Shown one piece after another: positions 21,966-30,901 of a stretch of 64,000 nt of DNA. Within the stretch, counting starts at the first letter, position 1; each line of letters opens with the position of its first letter. The DNA is taken from contig JAGIAH010000014.1 of the NCBI GenBank assembly GCA_017744915.1, positions 1 to 64,000 on the forward strand, written 5' to 3'. The notes below the pieces were generated by a model. The model saw only the letters and a list, made by a program, of their open reading frames with translations. It was not told where the DNA came from and did no database searches. This DNA is from Agrobacterium tumefaciens (GTDB taxonomy: Bacteria; Pseudomonadota; Alphaproteobacteria; Rhizobiales; Rhizobiaceae). A program made the translations under genes and the position numbers.

Positions 21966-22140
21966 AAAAAAAGACCGGCCCGAAGGCCGGTGAAGAAGAC
22001 AGCCATATCGGGGGGATATCGGCGTCTTTGCAAGGGCATGCAATGGGAAAACGATCCCACGGAGTGGTCTATCCGGCGCGGATATGCGGCAAAAGACATC
22101 GCGCCGTACTGACCTGCGGCCAACATGGCTTGCCGCGCCT
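21966..22140 (-). ncRNA. candidate trans-acting small RNA gene
   Basis: Read on the minus strand, about 175 bases fold into consecutive hairpins: GCGGC/GCCGC (22136-22116); CGGCGCG/CGCGCCG (22106-22074); a long bulged stem of about 13 bp (22028-21996) with an all-C loop (CCCCC); then a textbook terminator ACCGGCC-TTCG-GGCCGGT followed by seven T residues (21991-21966). A possible promoter is TTGTCA (22176-22171), 17 bases, TAGCGT (22153-22148), with a weak -10. No conserved protein frame covers it. The C-rich loop could pair with G-rich ribosome sites. Function is inferred only. Confidence 0.65.
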
Positions 22141-22198
22141 TTCTGATACGCTATGAGCGTCACATGTTTGTGACAACGGCCCCCTGGAGCCTGCTTTC

Positions 22199-23020
22199 AT
22201 GCCCCCTGTTTCGGAGATAATGGTCTTTGCCGCCGCGCTCGCGGCCGCGGGTGTGGTGGCCGGACTTCTGGCGGGATTGTTCGGCATTGGCGGCGGCGCG
22301 GTGCTGGTGCCGGTCTTCTACCATGTCTTCGGCCTTCTGGATGTGCCGGAGGCTGTGCGCATGCATCTTTCACTCGGCACGTCGCTCGCCATCATCGTGC
22401 CGACCTCCATCCGTTCGTTCCTGACGCATCGTCAGAAGGGTGCCGTCGATATCGATCTTCTGAAGGGCTGGATCATTGCCGTGCCGCTCGGCACCATCCT
22501 CGCATCGGTGGTGGCCGCTCATGCCTCCAGCATTGCCCTGCGGCTGATCTTCGCCTTCATCGCACTGGCGCTCGCCTTCCGGATGATCTTCAACCGGGCG
22601 AGCTGGCATCTTGGTTCCGACCTGCCGAAAAATCCGGGCCGTTTTCTGGTGGGAACCGGCATCGGGCTTTTTTCCGGCCTGATGGGCGTGGGCGGCGGGG
22701 TGATGAATAACACCTTCATGACGCTTTACGGACGCACCATCCATCAGGCGGTCGCCACCTCTTCCGGCGTCGGCGTGCTGATTTCGCTGCCGGGTCTCCT
22801 TGGCTATATCTGGGCCGGCTGGGGTGATGCGGGCCTGCCGCCGTTCTCGACCGGCTTCATCAACTGGATTGCCGTGGTGCTCCTGATCCCCATCACGCTT
22901 TTCGTCGCGCCTTATGGGGCGCGGCTCGCGCATGCGCTCAGCAGGAAGCAGCTTGAGCGGGCTTTCGGGCTGTTTCTCGTCTTCGTCGCAGCGCAGTTTT
23001 TCTATAGCGTCTACGGCTGA
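22199..23020 (+). CDS. TauE/SafE family sulfite/organosulfur exporter
   Basis: A 273-residue inner-membrane protein with about eight hydrophobic segments and the two duplicated family motifs: [19 protein letters not shown] near residue 20 and [18 protein letters not shown] near 155. TauE/SafE proteins export small sulfur compounds such as sulfite or sulfoacetate; the substrate here is unknown. Start 22199 follows GGAG. It is divergent from the candidate small RNA. Confidence 0.85.
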   Translation: MPPVSEIMVFAAALAAAGVVAGLLAGLFGIGGGAVLVPVFYHVFGLLDVPEAVRMHLSLGTSLAIIVPTSIRSFLTHRQKGAVDIDLLKGWIIAVPLGTILASVVAAHASSIALRLIFAFIALALAFRMIFNRASWHLGSDLPKNPGRFLVGTGIGLFSGLMGVGGGVMNNTFMTLYGRTIHQAVATSSGVGVLISLPGLLGYIWAGWGDAGLPPFSTGFINWIAVVLLIPITLFVAPYGARLAHALSRKQLERAFGLFLVFVAAQFFYSVYG

Positions 23021-23124
23021 TTTTCCCTTTTTGCCGAACGCTGTGTTCAGGCTGCCGGGCTGGCAATCGCGCCTTTCCCGGCCTATATGGCGTGCATCTT
23101 ACTCGGTTTTTCGAAAGATTCGTC

Positions 23125-24051
23125 ATGAATGCCATTGTTTCGATACGGAATCTGACAAAATCCTACGCAAATGGCTTTCAGGCGCTCAAAGGTGTCAGCC
23201 TCGATATCAGGCAGGGGGAAATCCTCGCGCTTCTGGGGCCGAACGGCGCCGGCAAGACGACGCTGATCTCGATTGTCTGCGGTCTCGTCAATCCGGGCGA
23301 AGGTTCTGTGCTTGTCGGCGGGCATGACGTGGTCAAGGATTTCCGCCAGACGCGGGCGCTCATCGGCCTCGTGCCGCAGGAACTGACGACGGATATGTTT
23401 GAGACCGTGTGGAACACGGTCAGCTTTTCGCGCGGCCTGCACGGGCAGAAGAAGAACCCGGCGCTGATCGAGAGCGTTCTCAAGTCCCTGTCGCTGTGGG
23501 ACAAGAAGGACAATATGCTGCGGGAACTTTCCGGCGGCATGAAGCGGCGTGTGCTGATTGCCAAGGCGCTGGCGCACGAGCCGAAGGTTCTGTTCCTCGA
23601 CGAGCCGACCGCGGGCGTGGATGTGGCGCTGCGTCGTGACATGTGGAACGTCGTTTCCGATCTGCGCGCCCGGGGCGTCACCATCATTCTCACCACACAT
23701 TACATCGAGGAGGCGGAAGAAATCGCCGACCGGGTGGGCGTCATCAATGGCGGCGAATTGCTGTTGGTGGAAGAAAAAACGGCGCTGATGAAAAAGCTCG
23801 GCCGCAAGCAGCTTTTCCTCGAGCTGGCGCAGCCGGTGGAGCAATTGCCGGAAAGCCTTGCGTCCTTCGGCCTGACATTTTCGGATGATCGCTGCACGCT
23901 CACCTATGAAATCGAGGACAACGGCGAGCAGGGGCGCATCGCCGATCTCCTGGGAGCCCTTTCCGCCGCCAACATCCATTTCAAGGATATTTCAACGCGG
24001 CAGAGTTCGCTTGAGGATATCTTCGTTTCGCTGGTCGGAGGCCAGAAATGA
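23125..24051 (+). CDS. ABC-2 type exporter, ATP-binding subunit
   Basis: The 308-residue ATPase has Walker [10 protein letters not shown] at residues 38-46, signature [15 protein letters not shown] and Walker [13 protein letters not shown], the DrrA/CcmA-like pattern of ABC-2 exporters. A C-terminal extension of about 80 residues follows the ATPase core, as in NodI/DrrA relatives. ATG 23125 gives the usual N-terminus [14 protein letters not shown]. It overlaps the permease gene by four bases. Confidence 0.9.
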   Translation: MNAIVSIRNLTKSYANGFQALKGVSLDIRQGEILALLGPNGAGKTTLISIVCGLVNPGEGSVLVGGHDVVKDFRQTRALIGLVPQELTTDMFETVWNTVSFSRGLHGQKKNPALIESVLKSLSLWDKKDNMLRELSGGMKRRVLIAKALAHEPKVLFLDEPTAGVDVALRRDMWNVVSDLRARGVTIILTTHYIEEAEEIADRVGVINGGELLLVEEKTALMKKLGRKQLFLELAQPVEQLPESLASFGLTFSDDRCTLTYEIEDNGEQGRIADLLGALSAANIHFKDISTRQSSLEDIFVSLVGGQK

Positions 24052-24809
24052 ATTTCGAAGCCATCAAGTCCATCTATCTGTTCGAAATGGCGCGCACGCG
24101 GCGCACCCTGCTGCAGAGCGTGGTGTCGCCGGTCATTTCCACCTCCCTTTATTTCATCGTGTTCGGAACCGCGATCGGTTCGCGGATTCAGGAAGTTGGC
24201 GGGGTTTCCTATGGCGCTTTCATAACGCCCGGCCTGATCATGCTGACGCTTCTGACCCAATGTATCGGCAACGGTTCCTTCGGTATCTATTTCCCGAAAT
24301 TCACCGGCACGGTCTATGAAATCCTCTCTGCCCCGGTGTCGATGACGGAAATTCTGGCCGGTTATGTCGGGGCGGCGGCGACCAAGGGGCTGATGATCGG
24401 CACGATCATCCTGATAACCGCCACCTTCTTCGTGGATATCACCATTGCCCATCCGTTCATGATGATCCTGTTTTTCGTGCTGACGGCGGTAAGCTTCAGC
24501 CTGTTCGGTTTCATCATCGGCATATGGGCGACGAATTTCGAGCAGCTGAACCTCATCCCCATGCTGGTGGTGCCGCCGCTGACCTTCCTTGGCGGCAGCT
24601 TCTATTCCATCGACATGCTGCCACCCTTCTGGCAGACGGTCAGCCACTTCAATCCGGTGCTTTATCTCATCAGCGGTTTCCGCTGGAGTTTTTATGAGAT
24701 CGCCGACGTCAACCCCGTCATCAGCCTGGCGATGATCACGCTGTTCCTGGCGCTCTGTCTTGGCGTTGTCGGCTGGATGTTCAAGACGGGTTACCGGCTG
24801 CGCAACTGA
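24048..24809 (+). CDS. ABC-2 type exporter, permease subunit
   Basis: A 253-residue membrane protein with six hydrophobic segments and the ABC-2 permease block [23 protein letters not shown] with [16 protein letters not shown] following. It is coupled (ATGA overlap) to the ATPase gene and followed by a strong terminator, so the two form a complete exporter operon. Substrate unknown; the family exports drugs, polysaccharides or lipo-oligosaccharides. Confidence 0.9.
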   Translation: MNFEAIKSIYLFEMARTRRTLLQSVVSPVISTSLYFIVFGTAIGSRIQEVGGVSYGAFITPGLIMLTLLTQCIGNGSFGIYFPKFTGTVYEILSAPVSMTEILAGYVGAAATKGLMIGTIILITATFFVDITIAHPFMMILFFVLTAVSFSLFGFIIGIWATNFEQLNLIPMLVVPPLTFLGGSFYSIDMLPPFWQTVSHFNPVLYLISGFRWSFYEIADVNPVISLAMITLFLALCLGVVGWMFKTGYRLRN

Positions 24810-24845
24810 CGGCGGGCTGGTTTCGGACCTGATTTGATCAGATTG

Positions 24846-24871
24846 ACGCCCGGCTCTCGCCGGGCGTTTTT
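24846..24871 (+). terminator. intrinsic terminator of the ABC exporter operon
   Basis: Perfect 9-bp stem ACGCCCGGC / GCCGGGCGT with a TCTC loop and five T residues, 36 bases after the permease stop. It lies between convergent genes. Confidence 0.9.
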
Positions 24872-24896
24872 GTATTCACGACACAGGGTGTGCAGA

Positions 24897-25538
24897 TCAG
24901 GCGACCTGCTTCTGCACCACGTCCTCAAGCTCCTCGCCCTTCAGATAGGCAACGAGGTCCTTGATGGTGACGATCAGCAGGCCGTGGCGTTCGGCGAAGA
25001 CCCTGAGCTGGGGCAGGCGGGCCATGGTACCGTCATCATTGGCGATTTCGCAGATGGTGCCGCAGGGGAATTTCCCGGCAAGACGGCAGAGATCAACGGC
25101 CGCTTCGGTATGGCCGGTGCGGCCGAGAACACCTTCCGGGTTGGCGCGCAGCGGGAAGATATGGCCGGGGCGGGCGAAATCGTCCGGGCGTGAGCTCTCC
25201 GATACCAAAGCGCGCACCGTGTTTGCCCGGTCGGCGGCAGAAATGCCTGTCGTGGTGCCGGGAATATAATCCACGGAGACGGTGAAGGCCGTTTTCATGG
25301 ATTCGGTGTTGCGCGGCACCATCAGCGGAATATCGAGCGCATCGAGGCGCTCGCCCGGAATGGCGACGCAGATCAGGCCGCGCGCATGGTTCATCATGAA
25401 GGCGATCTGCTGCGGCGTGATGCTGTCGGAAGCGGCGATGATATCGCCTTCGTTTTCGCGATCCTCGTCGTCGACGACAATCACCATCTCGCCACGGGAA
25501 ATGGCTTCGATGGCATCTTCAATTCTGGCAATGGTCAT
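24897..25538 (-). CDS. ribB: 3,4-dihydroxy-2-butanone 4-phosphate synthase
   Basis: RibB makes the four-carbon precursor of riboflavin from ribulose 5-phosphate. The 213-residue protein has the acidic metal-binding loop VDDEDRENEGDI (residues 22-33) and the block RTGHTEAAVDLCRLAG. It is the monofunctional form, without a GTP cyclohydrolase II domain. The gene lies behind an FMN riboswitch (25657-25803), so expression should fall when FMN is plentiful. Confidence 0.95.
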   Translation of the reverse strand: MTIARIEDAIEAISRGEMVIVVDDEDRENEGDIIAASDSITPQQIAFMMNHARGLICVAIPGERLDALDIPLMVPRNTESMKTAFTVSVDYIPGTTTGISAADRANTVRALVSESSRPDDFARPGHIFPLRANPEGVLGRTGHTEAAVDLCRLAGKFPCGTICEIANDDGTMARLPQLRVFAERHGLLIVTIKDLVAYLKGEELEDVVQKQVA

Positions 25539-25656
25539 TTTCTTTCAAGCCTTTCAAGGGTTATGCCGTTTTGCGGCATTTTCGCGCTTCACGAAGCGCC
25601 AAATATCCCTTGGGCGAACAATGCAATGCGAGCCCGCTACGCGCGGGCGTCTTATG

Positions 25657-25803
25657 CCTTGTCCTCTTCCATCCGGACTATACCGTCGGCTCCGGCCTCT
25701 CACCGGATCTGCTGACCTTCCGGCTTTGGAGACCGGAAGCGCTCGCGGGCTCCGGGAAAATCCCGATACCGCCGGTGGGGAATTGCACCCCGCCCTGAGA
25801 ACG
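25657..25803 (-). promoter_or_regulatory. FMN riboswitch (RFN element) of ribB
   Basis: On the minus strand the region shows the conserved RFN blocks in order: TTCTCAGGGCGGGGTGCAAT, CCCCACCGGCGGTA, AGCCCGCGAGCG, GGTCAGCAGATCCGGTGAGA and GCCGACGGTATAGTCCGGATG ending in GAAGAGGAC. It lies 119 bases before the ribB start. A GC hairpin (GCCCGC / GCGGGC, around 25632-25649) between it and the gene has no T-run, so control may act at translation or through a second structure. Confidence 0.93.
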
Positions 25804-25956
25804 GAACCAACATAAATTATCAAATGAGGGGGAATCAAGGGGCAATGGTTTGCCGGATTCTCAATAGGCGAAAAGAACGTCCCAAATATATTCGAAACGG
25901 GGCATTTCCTTTCCGGACTCATGGCGGCCCGGAGATCGGTCTGTCGGTGGTTGGCG

Positions 25957-26664
25957 TTACCGGTCGCGCAGCCGCAATTCGTCGGTCTGCATCTGTAGCG
26001 AGCCGAGTGTGGACAGGAAGCTCATGCCGAGCAGGCTCTGGCCCAATTGCCCGTCCTGCGCGACGAGGGCAGGGATGTTGCGCCGTACGATCGGGCCTAT
26101 GCCGATCTCGGACAGGGTGACGGGCGCCGCCGACGTGCGGCCGTTCGCGGTCATGACGGGTACGGTGTAGCGCAGGCCCGTCGTGTCGATGCCGATTGCG
26201 GCTGCATCGGCATTGGCGAGCACCACCGAGCTTGCGCCGGTATCGACCAGCATATGAATGGTCTTGCCTTCGATGACGACATTCGCCTCAAAATGGCCGC
26301 TCATCGACTTGTGCAGCACGATTTCCTGCTCGCCGCCGGCCGTTGTCACCACCACGGCGCGGCCGGGCATCAGGCCGCCCAGCAGCCGGTCGGCGAAGGA
26401 TTGCAGGTCGTAGCGATAGAGGTAAAGCGAGACGAGGCCGAGGATGATGACGAGCCAGACCGCAAGCTGGCGGATGACGGTGCCGAAGCTGCCGCGCCTT
26501 CCCGCCAATATGCCAGCGGAAAGGAGGCCGGCGATGGGCAGAAGATAAAGGACCTGCGCGAATTGATCATTGTCGATGCCGAGCGTCCGTCCGCCGTCAT
26601 GATTGATGAGCAGCAGGCCAAGGCCGACGGCCAGCAGAAGGAGAACGATGGTCAGTCTGTTCAT
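25957..26664 (-). CDS. membrane-anchored retropepsin-like aspartic protease (TIGR02281 type)
   Basis: The 235-residue protein has a hydrophobic N-terminus (residues 1-20) and two more membrane segments to about residue 90, then a single retropepsin-like domain with the catalytic motif [11 protein letters not shown] and the flap/second region [15 protein letters not shown] and [10 protein letters not shown]. As a single lobe it would need to dimerise to form the active site. It starts in a four-base overlap with the DUF1289 gene. Natural substrates are unknown. Confidence 0.85.
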   Translation of the reverse strand: MNRLTIVLLLLAVGLGLLLINHDGGRTLGIDNDQFAQVLYLLPIAGLLSAGILAGRRGSFGTVIRQLAVWLVIILGLVSLYLYRYDLQSFADRLLGGLMPGRAVVVTTAGGEQEIVLHKSMSGHFEANVVIEGKTIHMLVDTGASSVVLANADAAAIGIDTTGLRYTVPVMTANGRTSAAPVTLSEIGIGPIVRRNIPALVAQDGQLGQSLLGMSFLSTLGSLQMQTDELRLRDR

Positions 26665-26852
26665 GCGGTATGTGTCTCCCTGGCGCTCTCGCTCAAATTT
26701 TCCAGTCTCTGCGGCAGCGCCCGCATGATCGTGCGGCGCTTCTCGTCGCTATACCCTGCCCAGCTGCCGATTTCATCCAGCGTGCGGCCGCAGCCGATGC
26801 AGAAACTATTGGTCGCGTCGAGGCGGCAGATATGGATGCAGGGTGTTTCCAT
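26661..26852 (-). CDS. DUF1289 small cysteine-rich protein
   Basis: A 63-residue protein with four cysteines in the DUF1289 pattern ([20 protein letters not shown]) followed by E.GSW..YSDEKRR. The cysteines suggest a metal site. It lies between cobS (20 bases upstream) and the aspartic protease (4-base overlap), so all three are probably one transcript. Function unknown. Confidence 0.85.
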   Translation of the reverse strand: METPCIHICRLDATNSFCIGCGRTLDEIGSWAGYSDEKRRTIMRALPQRLENLSESARETHTA

Positions 26853-26871
26853 GGCGTTCTATATCAGGCCG

Positions 26872-27657
26872 TCATGTCGCAAGGGCAAGGGCGACGAGAG
26901 TAACGATCTCCGTGATCTGCTGGCAGGCACCGATGGTGTCACCGGTATGGCCGCCGATCTTCCTGTCACAGAGCCTGCCGAACAGCACCGCTGTAAGGAC
27001 GGCTGCGGCCAGCACACATGCTATGGCGATAAGCGGCAGGGCGTGCAGCGTGAAGAGTATGAAGAGCAGCAAACCGCTCACCAGTGCGATGTTGCGTTCG
27101 CTTTCGCCCGGCTGGCCCGCATTTGCGGCAATGCCGGAGGTCTTGGCGGCGGCCAGGGCCTGCCAGTGCCACACCATCAGGGCGCGGCTGAGGACAAGGG
27201 CGGCGATCAGGCAGGCAGCGGCGGTTTTTCCGGGCAGGGTCTCGATCAGCGACGCAAGCGCTGTGGCACGCAGTGCAAAGGACAGAACCATGGCGATGGT
27301 GCCATAGCTGCCGATGCGGCTGTCCTTCATTATCTCCAGCATGCGGGCCTTGTCCTTGCCGCTGCCGAAACCGTCGGCCATGTCGGCCAGCCCGTCCTCA
27401 TGCAATGCGCCGGTGATGAGCGCCGTCAGGCCGATGGCGAGCCAGCCCGTGAGCTGCGGCGAGGCATCGAAGCCGGCGAAAATCACCACCAGGAAAGCGG
27501 CGGGCAGGGCGATCAGCAGGCCGGCGGCGGGAAAGGTCCGTGCAGTGCGACGCATGGAGGTGCCGTCGGTATCTTCGAAAAACCGGGAAGGAACCGGCAG
27601 GCGGCTGAGAAAGGCAACGGAATGCATGACATCTGTTATAAAATCCCCGGCCTTCAT
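26872..27657 (-). CDS. cobS: adenosylcobinamide-GDP ribazoletransferase (cobalamin synthase)
   Basis: CobS (CobV in Pseudomonas naming) joins alpha-ribazole to adenosylcobinamide-GDP in the last step of B12 synthesis, in the inner membrane. From ATG 27657 the 261-residue protein has the block FLSRLPVP near residue 20 and the acidic LHEDGLADMADGFGSGKDKARML motif that binds the nucleotide. It is divergent from cobT, the gene for the preceding lower-ligand step. No cobalamin riboswitch is visible in the 152-base gap. Confidence 0.93.
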   Translation of the reverse strand: MKAGDFITDVMHSVAFLSRLPVPSRFFEDTDGTSMRRTARTFPAAGLLIALPAAFLVVIFAGFDASPQLTGWLAIGLTALITGALHEDGLADMADGFGSGKDKARMLEIMKDSRIGSYGTIAMVLSFALRATALASLIETLPGKTAAACLIAALVLSRALMVWHWQALAAAKTSGIAANAGQPGESERNIALVSGLLLFILFTLHALPLIAIACVLAAAVLTAVLFGRLCDRKIGGHTGDTIGACQQITEIVTLVALALAT

Positions 27658-27809
27658 GCTCTCTCCGTTGCAGTCGCTGCATTTCCGGTTGTTCCGCGGC
27701 GCATCCGCGATTATGAGAGGCGCAACAAAGACCGATTTGCCGGAAAACACAAGTTCCGGACGCATGAGCCGATGCGAAAGCCAACCCGGCGATGAGAGAG
27801 ACAGATATC

Positions 27810-28844
27810 ATGAGCATGAGCGGATTGCCCTTCGATGATTTCCGCGCGCTGTTGCGCGAGCTTCCCGGCCCGGACACGCACGCGCTTGTGGCGGCCAAGG
27901 AGCGCAATGCGCAGCTGACCAAGCCTGCCGGCTCGCTCGGTCGTCTCGAGGAAATCGCCATGTGGCTGGCCGCCTGGTCCGGCCGTTCGCCCGCCGTCAC
28001 CCGTCCGCTGGTGGCGATCTTCGCCGGCAATCACGGCGTCACCCGCCATGGCGTCACGCCTTATCCGACGTCGGTTACCCAGCAGATGGTAGAGAATTTT
28101 GCAGCTGGCGGCGCGGCGATCAACCAGATCTGCGTTGCCAATGATCTCGGCCTGAAAATCTTCGACCTGGCGCTCGATTATCCGACCGGCGACATCACCT
28201 GTGAGCCGGCCCTTTCGGAGCGTGACTGCGCCGCCACCATGGCCTTTGGCATGGAGGCGATTGCCGGCGGTACCGATCTTCTCTGCGTTGGTGAAATGGG
28301 CATTGGCAACACCACGATTGCCGCCGCGATCAATCTGGCGCTCTATGGCGGCACGGCGGAAGAATGGACCGGTCCCGGCACGGGTTCGGAAGGTGAGGTC
28401 ATGGCCCGCAAGATCGCGGCGGTTAAGGCTGCGGTGGAATTCCACAAGGACCACCTGTCCGATCCGCTGGAAATCATGCGCCGTCTCGGCGGGCGTGAGA
28501 TTGCGGCAATTGCCGGCGCCATTCTGGCCGCCCGCGTGCAGCGCATCCCCGTTCTGATTGACGGTTATGTGGCAACGGCCGCTGCCGCTCTCCTGAAGGC
28601 CGCCAATTCTTCGGCGCTGGACCATTGCCTCATCGGCCATGTCTCGGGTGAGCCGGGTCATCTTGCCGCCATCGAAAAGCTCGGCAAGACACCACTTCTG
28701 GCGCTTGGCATGCGGCTCGGTGAAGGCACCGGTGCAGCACTTGCCGCCGGCATCGTCAAGGCCGCTGCCGCCTGCCATTCCGGCATGGCGACCTTCGAAG
28801 CGGCGGGTGTGGACACCCGCATCAGCTCCCGCACCGACCATTGA
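27810..28844 (+). CDS. cobT: nicotinate-nucleotide--dimethylbenzimidazole phosphoribosyltransferase
   Basis: CobT (CobU in Pseudomonas naming) activates the lower ligand 5,6-dimethylbenzimidazole for B12. The protein has the family blocks KPAGSLGRLEEIAMWLAAW, IFAGNHGVT, GEMGIGNTT and EPGHLAAIEKLGK. I start at ATG 27810 (344 residues); ATG 27792 and 27816 are possible. It faces cobS across a short divergent region, and dgkA follows 8 bases after its stop. Confidence 0.93.
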   Translation: MSMSGLPFDDFRALLRELPGPDTHALVAAKERNAQLTKPAGSLGRLEEIAMWLAAWSGRSPAVTRPLVAIFAGNHGVTRHGVTPYPTSVTQQMVENFAAGGAAINQICVANDLGLKIFDLALDYPTGDITCEPALSERDCAATMAFGMEAIAGGTDLLCVGEMGIGNTTIAAAINLALYGGTAEEWTGPGTGSEGEVMARKIAAVKAAVEFHKDHLSDPLEIMRRLGGREIAAIAGAILAARVQRIPVLIDGYVATAAAALLKAANSSALDHCLIGHVSGEPGHLAAIEKLGKTPLLALGMRLGEGTGAALAAGIVKAAAACHSGMATFEAAGVDTRISSRTDH

Positions 28845-28852
28845 GGCCGAAG

Positions 28853-29257
28853 ATGGACGTGACGCCGCAAAAGAAGCAACCGGAACCCGCCTTTCGCAAG
28901 GAAAAAGGCTGGCGGCATCTTTTTGCCGCCGCCCGTTATTCCGTGCAGGGGCTTGGCCGGTTGTGGCAGGAAGCGGCGTTCCGCCACGAAGTTTTGGCCT
29001 TTGGCGTCGGGCTCGCCCTGCTTCTGGTGATCGGCGCGCCCTTTGCGCATCTTCTCACCTTCACGGTATTGATGCTGCTTCTGTTTTCGGTCGAGGCACT
29101 GAATACGGCGATCGAGGAGCTGGTGGACCGCATTTCGCCGGAAATCTCCTCCGTCGGGCGGCATGCCAAGGACCTCGGCTCCTTCGCCGTCTTCTGCCTT
29201 TTGTTGGCCAACGGATTTTTCGTGCTCTATTCGCTGGTGGCGACGCTGTTCTTCTGA
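28853..29257 (+). CDS. dgkA: diacylglycerol kinase
   Basis: DgkA phosphorylates diacylglycerol in the inner membrane, recycling lipid from osmoregulated glucan modification. The 134-residue protein has three membrane segments and the signature EALNTAIEELVDRI with an upstream EAAFRHEV. ATG 28853 is preceded by GAGG; a TTG at 28841 overlapping cobT is the alternative. It converges with the pdhS2 gene one base after its stop, so the two transcripts must terminate within each other's coding DNA. Confidence 0.93.
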   Translation: MDVTPQKKQPEPAFRKEKGWRHLFAAARYSVQGLGRLWQEAAFRHEVLAFGVGLALLLVIGAPFAHLLTFTVLMLLLFSVEALNTAIEELVDRISPEISSVGRHAKDLGSFAVFCLLLANGFFVLYSLVATLFF

Positions 29258-29258
29258 T

Positions 29259-30794
29259 TTACGCGAAGGACCGGCGGCGCGGCTGGACGGCGTGGGTTTC
29301 TTCCACCGCCGGCAGGCTTTGCAGCACGCGCTTTGCCGGCAGGATGGCGATGCCTTCGGTGCCTTCACGCAGTTTCGATTTCAGGATGAACTGGCCATCA
29401 TGCTTGGCGAGGATGGCTTGAACGATGGGCAGGCCAAGGCCCGTTCCCTGTTCCGCGCTTTTGATCGCGATCGATCCCTGGCCGAAGGCCGAGAGCACCA
29501 CGGGGATTTCGTCCTCGGGAATGCCGGGGCCATTATCCCTGATCGACACATATTGCCCGCCGCCCGCAGTCCAGCCCGCCTTCACCAGAATCTCGCCGCC
29601 CTGCGGGGTGAATTTCACGGCATTGGAAAGCAGGTTGAGAATGACCTGACGGATGGATTTTTCATCGGCCCAGACCTGCGGCAGGCTGGTTTCGAACTGT
29701 TGGGAAATCCTGATGTTCTTGGCGCGGGCGCGCAGCTGGATCATGCCGATGCAATCCTCGGCGATTTCCAGCATGGAGATGGATTCCTCGTTGAGATCGT
29801 AGCGACCGGCCTCAATACGCGACAGGTCGAGGATTTCGTTGATGAGATCGAGCAGATGCTGGCCGGAGCGATGGATATCGCCGGAATATTCCTTGTAGAG
29901 CGGATTGTTGAGCGGGCCGAGCACCTCTGACGACATGACCTCGGAAAAGCCGAGAATAGCGTTGAGCGGGGTTCTGAGTTCATGCGACATGGAAGCGAGA
30001 AAACGTGATTTCGCCAGATTGGCCTCTTCGGCGCGCCGCCGCGCTTCGTCGGAAACGGAATTGGCGACTTCGAGTTCGGCGATCAGGTCGTCCTTCTCCG
30101 TCTGCGAGGAGAGGAGCTTGACGCTGGTCTGGTAAAGCCGGCTGGTGATGCGATGACAGAAAAGGATCGCCATGCCGAACATCAGCGCAAGACCGACATC
30201 GAAGGGATCGCGCGAGATGGCCGAGGTCATGCACAGCGCCGCCAGAACTGGCAGGAAGGTCACGAAGGTTGCGCGCCGCAGCATGAAACCGGCCATGGCG
30301 GTCAGCGAAAGCGCGATCAGCAGCGTCGAGCCCTTGAAGAAAAGCACGAGTGTCGGGTCGTTGCGCACCGGCTCGACCAGTGCGAACATGGCCCAGGCGC
30401 AGCCGATGAGGATCTGAACGCCGAGAAAGAGGTTTTTCCAATGCTGGAGATTTTCGGCCGTGATCTCCTGTTTCGCCGCCCGCTTGGCCAGCAGCAGGGA
30501 TATGGCATGGAAGCTCAGCGCGATCAGCGACCAGAGGATCAAACCGATGTCGCGGGTGATATAGAGGCCGATGATGGAGGCAAGCACGATAAAAAGCGGC
30601 ATGATCATCGCGCCCTGAAGGGTCTCGGCGATGTGCATGGTCAGCATTTCGCGTTCATAGGCGTCGCTAGCGCCGGCCCCCTGCTGCAGGCGTTCACGCG
30701 TCGTCTTCACCGTGTCGAAAACCGCCTTGTTACGGTGTTTTCTCGACCGGTCGACGATGATCTTGTCGGTGGACGTGCTGACGCTTTTACTCAT
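29259..30794 (-). CDS. pdhS2: PleC/DivJ-type membrane sensor histidine kinase, probably PdhS2
   Basis: The 511-residue kinase has about six hydrophobic segments between residues 63 and 215, no evident PAS domain, then a HisKA domain with phospho-acceptor His271 in SHELRTPLNAILGFSE, and an ATPase domain with N box NLLSNAVKFTP, G1 DNGPGIP and G2 GTGLGLPI. The H-box is the type seen in DivK-controlling kinases. In A. tumefaciens PdhS2 is, as I recall, studied with His271 and Thr275 changes, which match here exactly. It then controls motility versus attachment. Confidence 0.82.
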   Translation of the reverse strand: MSKSVSTSTDKIIVDRSRKHRNKAVFDTVKTTRERLQQGAGASDAYEREMLTMHIAETLQGAMIMPLFIVLASIIGLYITRDIGLILWSLIALSFHAISLLLAKRAAKQEITAENLQHWKNLFLGVQILIGCAWAMFALVEPVRNDPTLVLFFKGSTLLIALSLTAMAGFMLRRATFVTFLPVLAALCMTSAISRDPFDVGLALMFGMAILFCHRITSRLYQTSVKLLSSQTEKDDLIAELEVANSVSDEARRRAEEANLAKSRFLASMSHELRTPLNAILGFSEVMSSEVLGPLNNPLYKEYSGDIHRSGQHLLDLINEILDLSRIEAGRYDLNEESISMLEIAEDCIGMIQLRARAKNIRISQQFETSLPQVWADEKSIRQVILNLLSNAVKFTPQGGEILVKAGWTAGGGQYVSIRDNGPGIPEDEIPVVLSAFGQGSIAIKSAEQGTGLGLPIVQAILAKHDGQFILKSKLREGTEGIAILPAKRVLQSLPAVEETHAVQPRRRSFA

Positions 30795-30901
30795 TGTTAC
30801 AACGCGAGTGACATGAACCCTTGCAGGCTACGCCCAAAATCTTAAGAAGATGCTGCCGTGAAAGGATTTGTTTGCCATTTCTGACAAGGGTTTGTTGTGA
30901 C

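Noticed and set aside
21857-22126. 89-codon minus-strand frame within the candidate small RNA
   Set aside because: No ribosome site, no family resemblance, and it reads through the perfect intrinsic terminator; the RNA structure explains the region better.
26047-27795. 582-codon plus-strand frame across the protease, DUF1289 and cobS genes
   Set aside because: It spans three real minus-strand genes, and has no domain or ribosome site.
27658-27809. Cobalamin riboswitch between cobS and cobT
   Set aside because: No B12-box core is visible and the gap is too short for the usual element plus expression platform.
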